Assembly: GCA_027487685.1 (NCBI GenBank)
Contig: JAIYDC010000082.1
Span: 1 to 39,674 of the forward strand
Direction: 5' to 3'
Origin: Pseudomonadota bacterium
Lineage (GTDB): Bacteria; Bdellovibrionota; Bacteriovoracia; Bacteriovoracales; Bacteriovoracaceae
DNA: 39,674 bases
Shown here: one piece after another, positions 1-8,057 of the stretch
Position numbering within the stretch: position 1 is the first letter of the stretch
How the letters are laid out: the number at the start of each line of letters is the position of its first letter
The notes under the pieces: model-generated
What the model was told of the DNA's origin: nothing
The model's database searches: none
What the model saw: the letters and a program-made list of their open reading frames with translations, nothing else
Made by a program: the position numbers and the translations under genes

Positions 1-133
1 CAAAAGAATTGAGATGCCGTCTTCCTATACCCCGAAGAGTATTTAATCTTACGTAAGACTAGGCAATAAAACTGGTTCCTTTCTCATCTCATCTTGATGC
101 AAATTAATGCACCAAAAATTTTATTTCGTTATT

Positions 134-149
134 AAGTTGTCAAAGAGCT
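134..149 (-). promoter_or_regulatory. boxA-like rRNA antitermination element
   Basis: On the minus strand this reads AGCTCTTTGACAACTT, close to the boxA motif (GCTCTTTAACAA) found in leaders and spacers of bacterial rRNA operons. It lies about 100 bases downstream of the tRNA-Ala on the same strand, as expected for a tRNA to 23S spacer. The 23S gene itself is not visible and would lie beyond the left edge. That last point is inference. Confidence 0.4.
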
Positions 150-245
150 TAGCGTTTTATCAGTCCGACTCTGACTCGTCTAGGTTTTTCTCTAGAAAAA
201 TCTTTGTCGATTTCGTTACTTTTTCTCAATCACTTTTGAAAAAGT

Positions 246-321
246 TGGTGGAGATGACAGGGATCGAACCTGCGACCCGTAGCTTGCAAAGCTACTGCTC
301 TCCCAGCTGAGCTACACCCCC
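246..321 (-). tRNA. tRNA-Ala (anticodon TGC)
   Basis: The reverse complement folds as a 76-base tRNA with an encoded 3' CCA. The acceptor stem GGGGGTG pairs with CATCTCC using two G-U pairs. The D arm carries AGCTCAGCTGGGAGAGC, the anticodon stem GTAGC/GCTAC encloses loop TTTGCAA, giving anticodon TGC, and the T arm contains GGTTCGATCC. TGC reads alanine codons. No tRNA-Ile or 16S rRNA is found upstream, although in many bacteria this tRNA lies inside the 16S-23S spacer. A boxA-like element follows downstream and a sigma-70-like promoter precedes it. Confidence 0.95.
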
Positions 322-346
322 ACATCGATAAAATCGCGAGATGTCA

Positions 347-375
347 ATTTAGAGGAAATGCGACTCTTATGTCAA
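347..375 (-). promoter_or_regulatory. sigma-70-type promoter for tRNA-Ala
   Basis: On the minus strand TTGACA (370-375) is followed by a 17-base spacer and CTAAAT (347-352). Transcription would start near 340, about 20 bases before the mature tRNA 5' end. A perfect -35 at ideal spacing suits a strong stable-RNA promoter. Its position directly before the tRNA suggests the tRNA is not simply part of a longer 16S transcript. Confidence 0.5.
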
Positions 376-1058
376 CGAAGAAATATTATATGAATCAGTT
401 TTTTCAAAAATAATGTGCCCACACTCTATCATGAGTTTGTAGTTGTTTTATTATCGAGTTCGCTTGAATTCTGATCTTAGCAACAGCTCTCTGTTTATTG
501 ATTATTTCAGATTAAAACTTACCTCATCTTAGTTACATAAGCTCCGTCGATCCGAGAGTTTCAACTCGATGTTTATTCATTCATGCTTCGGTCTGAAATT
601 ACTGCTGCGCCAGCAATAAAAGGTTACCGGTCTGTGCCCATTTTACTATTCAAAACAACCCCATTTTTTCTGCTTTGATGCACATTTAAGGCGATCGCAG
701 AGTGTTGTATTTCATATCGCCTTCCAAACCGGAACGACGTCCAACACTAAAGACCTGCCCCTAAGTCTTCCTGATGTTGTTAATCAGATTTTAAACTAGC
801 CGCCAAATCATTAAAACTAGTCCCGAGATGGCTTAGCCGGAAGAGAATTTACTTTAGTCCATGCCCGGAAATCTTGAGTCTCGTATTGGGTTGCCTAATT
901 TCCCCCATTAGTAAAATGATCAACAGTTATGAGGTATTCAAGGAATAGAGGATTTAAATCATCGTCAAAAATGTTGGTTATCCATCAGGCTTGAAGGGAT
1001 ATTTTCTTCATCGTGGGGTAAGGTGCAGGGTACAAGCAATATTTAAGCCCTTAGGTAG
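376..1058. other. non-coding stretch with possible decayed insertion-sequence end
   Basis: No convincing gene is visible in these roughly 680 bases; all frames are broken. Around 630-670 the minus strand has two AAAATGGG-type motifs (AAAAAATGGGG and AAAATGGGCACAG) about 20 bases apart. Just upstream on that strand a short open stretch ends at a TAA near 690. Repeated motifs of this kind beyond a broken reading frame resemble the end of an IS21-like element, but the resemblance is from memory and weak. Confidence 0.25.
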
Positions 1059-1089
1059 AAAAAAAATACCCCGTACATGGGGTATTTTT
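1059..1089 (-). terminator. rho-independent terminator of the cytochrome operon
   Basis: An 11-base perfect inverted repeat (AAAAATACCCC, loop GTACAT, GGGGTATTTTT) is followed on the minus strand by a run of eight T. It lies 50 bases past the stop codon of the octaheme cytochrome gene. It is nearly symmetrical and may also stop plus-strand transcription. Confidence 0.85.
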
Positions 1090-1138
1090 AAGGGTCTAAT
1101 TTTGGAAGATGAGCGGCATCAGTGGGCCACTCAAAAAC

Positions 1139-3988
1139 TTAGAGGTTTTTAGCAAAAGGTGTCGGTCCCTTATCGTAGCCAAATTCCTGCACCCACTTTC
1201 TAATTGCTCGGATCTGGCGCTTCGGATCATTATCCAATACTCCGTCAACTGCAGGTATCAAGTTACCACTGCCATCATCCCAATACGCAGGCATGCTCGT
1301 ATAAGGTATGAACGACTGGGGATTAGCGATCCAAGCCTCCATCCATTCAGTACGGATACGATTTTTCGCATAGTGAAGATTTGGAGCCTGAGGGGCATCA
1401 CTCGTGAAGCCTAGAGAATGGCAAGAAGTACAAGCGAGCTCGTTCCAAATTCTCTGTGCTGCCTCACGCTCTCCCGGTTCCCACTCTATTTGAACTGGGG
1501 CTTCGTAGGTAGGCTGGTTGGCCCCGCCCTGGAATCCAGTCACAAGCTTATTGAGCTCAGCGTGGGCGAACGGGTATGACGGCATCCTTACGTTAACGTA
1601 AGGACGAATCGGATGGACGTTCTGAAGGAAATCATAGAGCCAGTCACTCTTTACGCGCAATCCTTCCTTCGTGAGGTAAGGAGGTCCATAGTTCTGGTCC
1701 TCAAAAGCCTTGGACAAGCTTCCACCGATGCCATCAATCTGGTGACAACCGTAACAGTTGTACTTGTTAGCGACTTTCATCCCATCGTAGTATTGCTTTT
1801 CACCTGCAGTTAGACGCTTTTGACCCTGAAGAGGAATCTTATCTGATACCAAGCCAAGAATGACTCCGACTATCGACTCAATCTCTTCGTCTTTGAGGTA
1901 AAAATTCGGCATCTTGTTTAAATCTTTGAAAGGCTTTGGAACACCTACGTCCCAGATGCTCGGGAGCTTTAGGTGCTGAGTGAGCCATCCCTGACGAGTA
2001 TGTGGAACATGCTTTTGCTGACCAAAACCGAACTGCTCTACAGGCTTTGAGCCTTCCTTCGACAACTCAGGTCCGATCTGAGGAAGATCACCATCGAAAC
2101 CATGAATCTCATGGCACGAATAGCAGCCGTACTTGTTGATCGAACGCTTAGCGAGTTCGGTAGTACGTTCTTCATCACTCATTTTCTCGAGCTTGGCCTG
2201 GGCTGCATTAATCGTTTCGAAAGCTGAGAAATAATCTGTCACAAGGATTTCGTCGCGAATTTTTTTATCGAGTGCCGGGAAGGTGAGCTCCTCGAATTGC
2301 TTATTCCGTGAAGCTAGTAAGAAAGCGGCCATGTCATTCGCTTCCTTATCTGAAAGGCGGAAAGACGGCATGATCGAAGTTGGATCATAATGTTTTGGCT
2401 GCTTAAGCCAAGATACAAGCCAGTCTGGATTTACTTTAGATCCAAGGTTAACAAGGTAAGGTCCTTTACGCTGGCCGACGGCGTTCCACTTATCATCAAT
2501 GCCTTCAATCTGGTGGCAACCGACGCAGCCGACTGTTTCCATCAGCACTTTACCATTTTCAGCGTTCCCACCTGCGTAACGAGCAAAAGGCTTGTACTCC
2601 TGCGATGTCCTGATGATGTATTCGGAGATAGCGTTGACCTCGGCGATGTTCTTTTTCTTAAACTCAGGCTTCGAATTATTGGCCTGCTCAAAGAAGTGAG
2701 GCATGCGCGAGCGTGGATTAAACGCGAACGGTGACCAGATCCAATTCCGGATCCACTCAGTGGCTTTAACCTTAGAAGTGATTTTGTAAAGACTTGGTCC
2801 AGGCTTGTTGTCATTTAAATGCTGCCACCCTTCGATTTTGTGACAACCATAGCAACCGTAGTTCTCGATGAGCTGACGACCCTTGTTCAGTTTATCGGCC
2901 ATAGGCAGACGTTCCTGATCCTTATGGCACTTCATGCACATACCCTCGGTATGCTGAAGTGGGATCATCGGCTGAGGAACCTTATGCGGCTCGTGCCAAT
3001 GGTACTTTTCCTTCCACTCTTTCTCCTGCTCCTTATTCTGAGGAATATGGGCCGGGGAATTGAAATCGTTGACTCGGTCTCCAACTCCGCCGTGGCAGGA
3101 GGTACAGCCGAAGTCCTTGGCAGGGTGTGCAGAGTTAACACCTACGGCCAGAGTTCCGACCTTTGGGTGTGTCTTATAGGGATTGGCCTGGTCTTCGTAG
3201 CCAGGACGATCGATAAACACGTGACAAGTCGTACAACGATCAATTTTAGGAACTTGCTGGAAGTAGAAGTCACTTGTTGCATTAGTAATAACGTACTGGC
3301 GAATTTTGATTGTAGGGTCAAGGAAGTCGATGAAAGGTGCGTTCCGCAATGCCCAGACTGGAGACTTCTCGGTACCCGCCATCGCCTGGAGCATGCGCTC
3401 TTTATCGCCGACAAGGCTTTTCAGTTCCTTCTCCGCAGAAGTCTTATCCGCCATGATAACTTTAAGCTCTTCTTGGGCCTTAACTTCGTCGGCCAGGAGG
3501 GCCTTAAGGTTATCTTTACCCTCTATTTCCTTCTTTTTATATTCATCGAAAGTAACCTTGATCTTCTTGGCTTCTGCCGGATGATTTTCCATCATCGCGT
3601 GTTCGTACTTGAACTGATTTTCGGATGCTTGAGAACCGTTAACACCGTTTACCATGTTCTGCACATAGATCTTACGCTGGATCTCGGTAATTCGGGAGTT
3701 GATCTTCTCGATCTTCTCCTCCTGGGATTGCAAGCCCTTCTCAGCATTAGCAATCTTCTGCTTAATTTCCTTGAGCTTATTGCCATCCATCGAGCCGTCG
3801 ATTTCGCGGATTTTCTCCTGAATCTTCTGCTTTTCGATGTCCAGGGCCTTTATCTGTACGGCTTTCCAAGGACGGATATAGTCATCGAAGACCATCCAGA
3901 TAACTACGAGTAGGAAGACTACGGAGACGAGGGCAAAGATCTTATTCAGAACTTTGGTGTCGTATGCCATTCCGGGTTCACGTTTCAT
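1139..3988 (-). CDS. membrane-anchored octaheme c-type cytochrome of a Rieske/cytochrome b complex
   Basis: This is the likely electron-accepting cytochrome c subunit of the quinol-oxidising complex encoded just upstream. The 949-residue protein has one N-terminal membrane helix (about 14-36), a long charged coiled coil (about 45-205), then eight CxxCH haem motifs starting at Cys252, 295, 351, 379, 488, 622, 745 and 853. The last five motifs are each followed by a Met-Pro (residues 429, 540, 693, 802, 899) that is the likely distal Met ligand of a class I mono-haem domain, so the C-terminal part looks like five tandem cytochrome c domains. The first three haems lack that pattern. The start at 3988 has AAGG nine bases upstream; Met7 at 3970 is an alternative. 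It is last in the operon, 24 bases after the cytochrome b gene, and is followed by a strong terminator. Confidence 0.9.
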   Translation of the reverse strand: MKREPGMAYDTKVLNKIFALVSVVFLLVVIWMVFDDYIRPWKAVQIKALDIEKQKIQEKIREIDGSMDGNKLKEIKQKIANAEKGLQSQEEKIEKINSRITEIQRKIYVQNMVNGVNGSQASENQFKYEHAMMENHPAEAKKIKVTFDEYKKKEIEGKDNLKALLADEVKAQEELKVIMADKTSAEKELKSLVGDKERMLQAMAGTEKSPVWALRNAPFIDFLDPTIKIRQYVITNATSDFYFQQVPKIDRCTTCHVFIDRPGYEDQANPYKTHPKVGTLAVGVNSAHPAKDFGCTSCHGGVGDRVNDFNSPAHIPQNKEQEKEWKEKYHWHEPHKVPQPMIPLQHTEGMCMKCHKDQERLPMADKLNKGRQLIENYGCYGCHKIEGWQHLNDNKPGPSLYKITSKVKATEWIRNWIWSPFAFNPRSRMPHFFEQANNSKPEFKKKNIAEVNAISEYIIRTSQEYKPFARYAGGNAENGKVLMETVGCVGCHQIEGIDDKWNAVGQRKGPYLVNLGSKVNPDWLVSWLKQPKHYDPTSIMPSFRLSDKEANDMAAFLLASRNKQFEELTFPALDKKIRDEILVTDYFSAFETINAAQAKLEKMSDEERTTELAKRSINKYGCYSCHEIHGFDGDLPQIGPELSKEGSKPVEQFGFGQQKHVPHTRQGWLTQHLKLPSIWDVGVPKPFKDLNKMPNFYLKDEEIESIVGVILGLVSDKIPLQGQKRLTAGEKQYYDGMKVANKYNCYGCHQIDGIGGSLSKAFEDQNYGPPYLTKEGLRVKSDWLYDFLQNVHPIRPYVNVRMPSYPFAHAELNKLVTGFQGGANQPTYEAPVQIEWEPGEREAAQRIWNELACTSCHSLGFTSDAPQAPNLHYAKNRIRTEWMEAWIANPQSFIPYTSMPAYWDDGSGNLIPAVDGVLDNDPKRQIRAIRKWVQEFGYDKGPTPFAKNL

Positions 3989-4012
3989 TTATCGCTGCCT
4001 TATGAAAAACAA

Positions 4013-5089
4013 TTAAAGGTTAAGTTCAAATTCTGGCATGGCCAGGATGTATTTAAGGTTAATGAACCACCGTAGATACATTTTGATTGGAAGGCTCATC
4101 ATACCAAGAATGAGAAAGATCATGATGTAGTAGCGGACTGCGCCCATTCGGTTGATGTAGTTCTTGCCCCACTTCTTCATGATCAATGGAAGGAGTCCAA
4201 AGAGGTAGCCGAAGACAACAATGAGTCCAAAAATTTCGCGAACTACAATGTTCTTTGGTAGGCTAGTATTAAAAAGCTTTATCCACATGATCTCAGAGAG
4301 GTTGATGTTATTTTCAGCGACAACTTTGTGCGCGTCCCAGTATTCGAAAGGCCCGTAAAACGTCCAGTTGGGTCCCCGAAGGAAAGTTCCGACCTGAATT
4401 AAGAAAATCCACAACACAAGCCAACCGAAAAGAAAGCTAGCGATGGCGAACTTCCTTTCCTTGAATGTGTAGTAGCCGTTTCCTTTTGGATTTACGTCAA
4501 GAAAAGGAATGGCGATGAGACCCACTACAATCAGACCAGGTAACACAACGCCTGCCATCCACGGGTCAAAATACACAAGCATTTCCTGAAGACCCAGGAA
4601 GTACCAGGGAGCCTTGGCCGGGTTTGGGGCCCATGTTGGGTTAGCCGGCTCTTCAAGTGGGGCCTTAAAGAATATCGCCCAAACGATCAAGAAAATAGTA
4701 CAGAGAATGCCGCAGAAGAGCTCGGTGTAAACGAGGTTTGGCCAAGCCCATACCTTCTCCCGATTCTCAGGACTACCCTCAATCGGTTGTTCGCCACGAG
4801 CAATTCGAAGATCGTTTTGGTGGCCTTTATAGAGGGCAAACCACGTCGACCAGAAAACAAGACCGTTAAGAATAATGATTGGAATATTATCTGGCAGAGA
4901 AATGACTGAGAAAAAGACCGGGTCGGTCACCATCCAGCCGAACACAAAGAGAACGAATATCAAAAGGCCCAAGCCAAACTTTTTAGTACCGACGATGTCG
5001 ATTCTTTTAAGACTCAGCAAGAACAGCACGATAAACGCCGTGAAGGAGTAGAGAGGAGAGGAGAGGTAGTTGATCGCTTCCTTAATCAT
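4013..5089 (-). CDS. cytochrome b C-terminal (subunit IV-like) protein
   Basis: A 358-residue integral membrane protein with about eight predicted helices, matching the C-terminal half of cytochrome b (subunit IV of b6f complexes) plus extra helices at both ends. Quinol-site residues lie in the segment PAKAPWYFLGLQEML (157-171). There the usual Pro-Glu-Trp-Tyr motif reads Ala-Pro-Trp-Tyr (160-163), so the Glu is missing. It would pair with the b6-like subunit encoded 15 bases upstream to form the split cytochrome b, with the Qo site near this loop. The split b organisation is typical of b6f and of many menaquinol Rieske/b complexes. The family call is firm; the exact quinone is inferred. Confidence 0.9.
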   Translation of the reverse strand: MIKEAINYLSSPLYSFTAFIVLFLLSLKRIDIVGTKKFGLGLLIFVLFVFGWMVTDPVFFSVISLPDNIPIIILNGLVFWSTWFALYKGHQNDLRIARGEQPIEGSPENREKVWAWPNLVYTELFCGILCTIFLIVWAIFFKAPLEEPANPTWAPNPAKAPWYFLGLQEMLVYFDPWMAGVVLPGLIVVGLIAIPFLDVNPKGNGYYTFKERKFAIASFLFGWLVLWIFLIQVGTFLRGPNWTFYGPFEYWDAHKVVAENNINLSEIMWIKLFNTSLPKNIVVREIFGLIVVFGYLFGLLPLIMKKWGKNYINRMGAVRYYIMIFLILGMMSLPIKMYLRWFINLKYILAMPEFELNL

Positions 5090-5104
5090 ATGTGTCCTAG
5101 TCGA

Positions 5105-5884
5105 TTAGAGTGGGGCCGAAATTCCACCGTCTTTCCGAACACGCCAAAAGTGGACGGCGATGAGGACGGCCACAACCAGAGGGATGAAGACACAGTGAAG
5201 GATGTAGAAGCGAAGAAGAGCGGCTTCTCCAACGAAGCGGCCACCAAGCAGCTGGAAGCGGACATCATTTTTGTCCGAAACCATGACAAAGTCGCCGATC
5301 CGAGCGAGAGCTGCTCCGGGACCACCGTGTCCGGCGAAAGGGGTCGCTTTTGCCATGTTTGAGCCTACGGTGATCGCCCAGATCGCCAACTGATCCCATG
5401 GAAGGAGGTAACCCGTGAACGAGAGGAGCATGGTAAGGATGAGTAGGACAACACCGACACCCCAGTTAAACTCGCGGGGTGGCTTATACGAGCCTGTCAT
5501 AAAGACACGGAACATGTGGATCCAAACAGTAATAACCATTAAGTGAGCGCCCCAGCGGTGAAGTTCTCGCATGATGCCGAGTGGCACGTGCTCACGCAAT
5601 CCGATGATATCAGTAAAGGCGTACTCGGCCGTAGGTCGGTAGTAAAACATAAGAAGAACGCCGGTTACGGTTAGTGCAAGGAACACAAAAAACGTCAAAC
5701 CACCCATGCACCAAGTGTAGCCAAGCTCAACACCGGACTTCTTAAGCTTGATAGGATGGAGATGAAGGAAGACGTTGCCAGCAATGACAGCGGCACGGTT
5801 ACGGGCATTATTCGGGGGCCCATGCCGGAAGATAGCTTTCCAGACTTGGGTATTAGCGACTTTCTTTGCAAAACCTTCAGACAT
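5105..5884 (-). CDS. cytochrome b6-like subunit
   Basis: A 259-residue four-helix, dihaem cytochrome b of the short b6 type. Haem ligands are His109 and His123 (13 residues between) and His230 and His245 (14 between); the second, longer spacing is characteristic of b6f-type rather than bc1-type proteins. Cys59, in [10 protein letters not shown], falls where b6 carries the cysteine that covalently binds the extra haem cn/ci next to the Qi site. The motif [11 protein letters not shown] (80-90) is also shared with b6. It lies between the Rieske gene (16-base gap) and the subunit IV gene (15-base gap). Function: electron transfer across the membrane from quinol oxidised at the Rieske site. Confidence 0.93.
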   Translation of the reverse strand: MSEGFAKKVANTQVWKAIFRHGPPNNARNRAAVIAGNVFLHLHPIKLKKSGVELGYTWCMGGLTFFVFLALTVTGVLLMFYYRPTAEYAFTDIIGLREHVPLGIMRELHRWGAHLMVITVWIHMFRVFMTGSYKPPREFNWGVGVVLLILTMLLSFTGYLLPWDQLAIWAITVGSNMAKATPFAGHGGPGAALARIGDFVMVSDKNDVRFQLLGGRFVGEAALLRFYILHCVFIPLVVAVLIAVHFWRVRKDGGISAPL

Positions 5885-5900
5885 ATTTTTCCTCTAGAGA

Positions 5901-6404
5901 TTAAACTTCAATGTAGGCACCGTCGATGTTCCATTCACCTTTCTCGTAACGGAACACTTTTGTTTTATCGACGATGATCTTACCTTCAGGATTGAAGGAG
6001 ATCTTATAGCGCTCGAGTGGACGTGGAGCTGGGCCTTCGAAGTTGATGCCATTTGGGTAGTAGCCTGAACCGTGGCAAGGGCACTTAAACTTCGATTCAG
6101 CAGGAAGCCAAGTTGGAATGCAGCCGAGGTGGGTACAGATATTTGACATGGCCACGAGGCGGCCATCCTTTTTGTAGATCCAGACACCGAAACCATTTTT
6201 CCATCGCTCATCAACACCCTCCGGATAATCATCCGGAAATCCGGCCAAGAAATCCATCGCAGGTTCAAAGACAACATTCGGGTAAAGGAATCTGAAAATC
6301 AGGCTCGCAAAACCTGCAGTCGCTGCTCCAAACGTAATCCAGCCAACGGCGAGGAAGCTGAAAAATTCGCGGCGATTTAAACTGGTCTTTGCGTCGTCAC
6401 TCAT
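5901..6404 (-). CDS. Rieske 2Fe-2S protein
   Basis: A 167-residue Rieske subunit. The N terminus has a twin-arginine-like membrane anchor (NRREFFSFLAVGW, then a hydrophobic helix to about residue 40). Cluster box 1 is CTHLGC (90-95) and box 2 is CPCHGSGY (108-115), so the ligands are Cys90, His92, Cys108 and His111, with Cys95-Cys110 as the expected disulfide. It takes the first electron from quinol and passes it to cytochrome c. A GGAG sits about 8 bases before the ATG. It begins the core run Rieske - b6 - subunit IV - cytochrome c; a 93-base gap separates it from the HEAT-repeat gene. Confidence 0.95.
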   Translation of the reverse strand: MSDDAKTSLNRREFFSFLAVGWITFGAATAGFASLIFRFLYPNVVFEPAMDFLAGFPDDYPEGVDERWKNGFGVWIYKKDGRLVAMSNICTHLGCIPTWLPAESKFKCPCHGSGYYPNGINFEGPAPRPLERYKISFNPEGKIIVDKTKVFRYEKGEWNIDGAYIEV

Positions 6405-6497
6405 GAGAGATCTCCGAAAGTTTAAAAATCTAGACCAATCGTGTTGGCTCTAGAGAAGTGAGGGCTTGGGAATTCCCCACATTATGGGTGTAAACTT

Positions 6498-7361
6498 TTA
6501 ATTTTTCAATACTTTTAGAGTCTGTTTTGCTTTTGTACTGACTCTAATGTTTGTGTCATTTTGTTCGACCATTTGAACCAACTCCGACAGCGCATACCAT
6601 TTCGATTTTTCCAGATTCTCTAAAACGTTCACCTTGAGACCCTCCACTTGCGCACCGTTCAACTCTCCTGCTTGCGATGTGTCATACCGAAGATTTAGTA
6701 TCTCTTCAAGAACTGGGACGGCTACTTGATTGCGCATATGAGAAAGGATGATTGCTGCGGCATACCGAACAGTTCGATCAGAGGAATTCAAATATATTAG
6801 CGCTTTTTGTTCGGTATTTGGCCTGTTATGGGAGGCTATGGCAAGCAGCGCAACTTGCTTTAGGCCAGGATCCTGATCCTGATCTAAGATCGCCTCCAAT
6901 TTATCCCATCTAATACTGGAGCCCCGCGGCATATTACCGAGAGAGACCACCGCATTAAACTTAACCTGAGCATCCTGGTCCTCTAATCCGGCGTTTAAAA
7001 CTGGAAGGGACAAAGGGTTCATCAAACTACCAAGTGCAAGAACAACAAAATTTCTTGTTCGGGAATCAACAGATTCTGTATATACTCGGGAGAGATTTTC
7101 AATAACCCAAGGGATATCTTCCTTGGGTATCTTTTGACCTGCGAGAAATTTCGAAAGTTCGTAAGCCGCCACCCAGCGATTACCGAAGGTCTTAGAATTC
7201 ATCTCTTCCACAAGATCACGGTGATTTTTTCCAGTTGAAAGCATTTTTGTAACACCAAAAATGATGAGCGCTCCCACCAGCACGATCGCGATCGGAACAG
7301 TAATCCCCGAAAACGGAGAGCTTTCCAGGATTTTTTTGGAAGGTCCAGGTTGTTCGGACAT
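6498..7361 (-). CDS. HEAT-repeat protein with N-terminal membrane anchor
   Basis: A 287-residue protein with one hydrophobic helix at about 20-41 followed by alpha-helical repeats with HEAT/PBS-type spacing, for example segments ending VLNAGLEDQDAQVKFNAV and YLNSSDRTVRYAAAIILS. Such repeats bind other proteins; no enzyme motif is visible. It is the first gene of the minus-strand run leading into the Rieske complex, so a role in assembling or scaffolding that complex is plausible but only inferred from position. The ATG follows AAGGA at good spacing, and the gene diverges from the membrane-protein gene at 7438. Confidence 0.75.
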   Translation of the reverse strand: MSEQPGPSKKILESSPFSGITVPIAIVLVGALIIFGVTKMLSTGKNHRDLVEEMNSKTFGNRWVAAYELSKFLAGQKIPKEDIPWVIENLSRVYTESVDSRTRNFVVLALGSLMNPLSLPVLNAGLEDQDAQVKFNAVVSLGNMPRGSSIRWDKLEAILDQDQDPGLKQVALLAIASHNRPNTEQKALIYLNSSDRTVRYAAAIILSHMRNQVAVPVLEEILNLRYDTSQAGELNGAQVEGLKVNVLENLEKSKWYALSELVQMVEQNDTNIRVSTKAKQTLKVLKN

Positions 7362-7437
7362 TTGAATTCCTTATAGTAAAAAAATGGGGTACATGTAGGT
7401 CGGAAGTTAACAAATCGAACCGCAAATTGGAAGACCT

Positions 7438-7983
7438 ATGGCCTACCTTCTAAGATTTTTATTAGCTCTTATGGTCCTTGGCGTTCTCCTGGTGACGTGT
7501 GTTTCATTTGGTTGGTTAGACATAGGCTATGGCCACATCCGTCTGGCGATTCCTGCTTTCCTTTTCGTGATCTTCAGCCAGGCTTTTGTGATGTTTTATT
7601 TCATCGGCGTGTCACGACTGGTGGAAAACGTATGGACGGCCTTAAACAGTGAAAACAATCTGAAAGAACTTTTCGAGGAACCACCCCAAGACCTCGCCCC
7701 TTATAAGAAAAAAGTTGCACGATACGTTCACGAATCTCAGCTCTCAAAACGACAGACTATTCCATGGACGATGCTGATGCTCGTCCTTGGTACGATCGCC
7801 TTTCTACTTGGCGGTGCCCATGACACCGGATTAGTTTCCAAAGTTGTTCACTCAGGTGTTGCCTTTGGTTTTATTGCGGCGATGCTGATCTGTTTTGTAA
7901 GACAATGGTACTACTTGAAAAAAAGCCACCTATTACTGCGTGAGATGAAATCACTCTTTGGTATTTCAAAAGACTCCATGTAG
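7438..7983 (+). CDS. four-helix inner-membrane protein, function unknown
   Basis: A 181-residue protein with predicted membrane helices at about 5-25, 36-56, 108-126 and 136-156 and a charged loop (about 65-105) between helix pairs. I do not recognise the family. It is transcribed divergently from the HEAT/Rieske operon with 76 bases between the starts, so the two may share regulation or function. A GGAAG lies 5 bases before the ATG. No cofactor-binding motif is evident. Confidence 0.75.
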   Translation: MAYLLRFLLALMVLGVLLVTCVSFGWLDIGYGHIRLAIPAFLFVIFSQAFVMFYFIGVSRLVENVWTALNSENNLKELFEEPPQDLAPYKKKVARYVHESQLSKRQTIPWTMLMLVLGTIAFLLGGAHDTGLVSKVVHSGVAFGFIAAMLICFVRQWYYLKKSHLLLREMKSLFGISKDSM

Positions 7984-8020
7984 TTGGAATCACTCAAAAA
8001 AATTAGTTCCGAAAGTGCAC

Positions 8021-8048
8021 TAAGAGTTGGTTTTCTTTGTACCGATAA
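8021..8048 (+). promoter_or_regulatory. sigma-28 (FliA)-like promoter
   Basis: TAAGAGTT (8021-8028), 12 bases, then ACCGATAA (8041-8048). This resembles the flagellar sigma-28 consensus TAAAGTTT-N11-GCCGATAA, with the -10 matching at 7 of 8. The box ends only 9 bases before the ATG at 8058, so the transcript would be almost leaderless. The same geometry occurs at 31404-31431. Confidence 0.45.
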
Positions 8049-8057
8049 GATAGACGA

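Noticed and set aside
2819-3913. 364-codon plus-strand open frame
   Set aside because: It lies wholly antisense to the octaheme cytochrome gene, has no ribosome-binding site or recognisable domain, and its composition is what the opposite strand of that gene gives.
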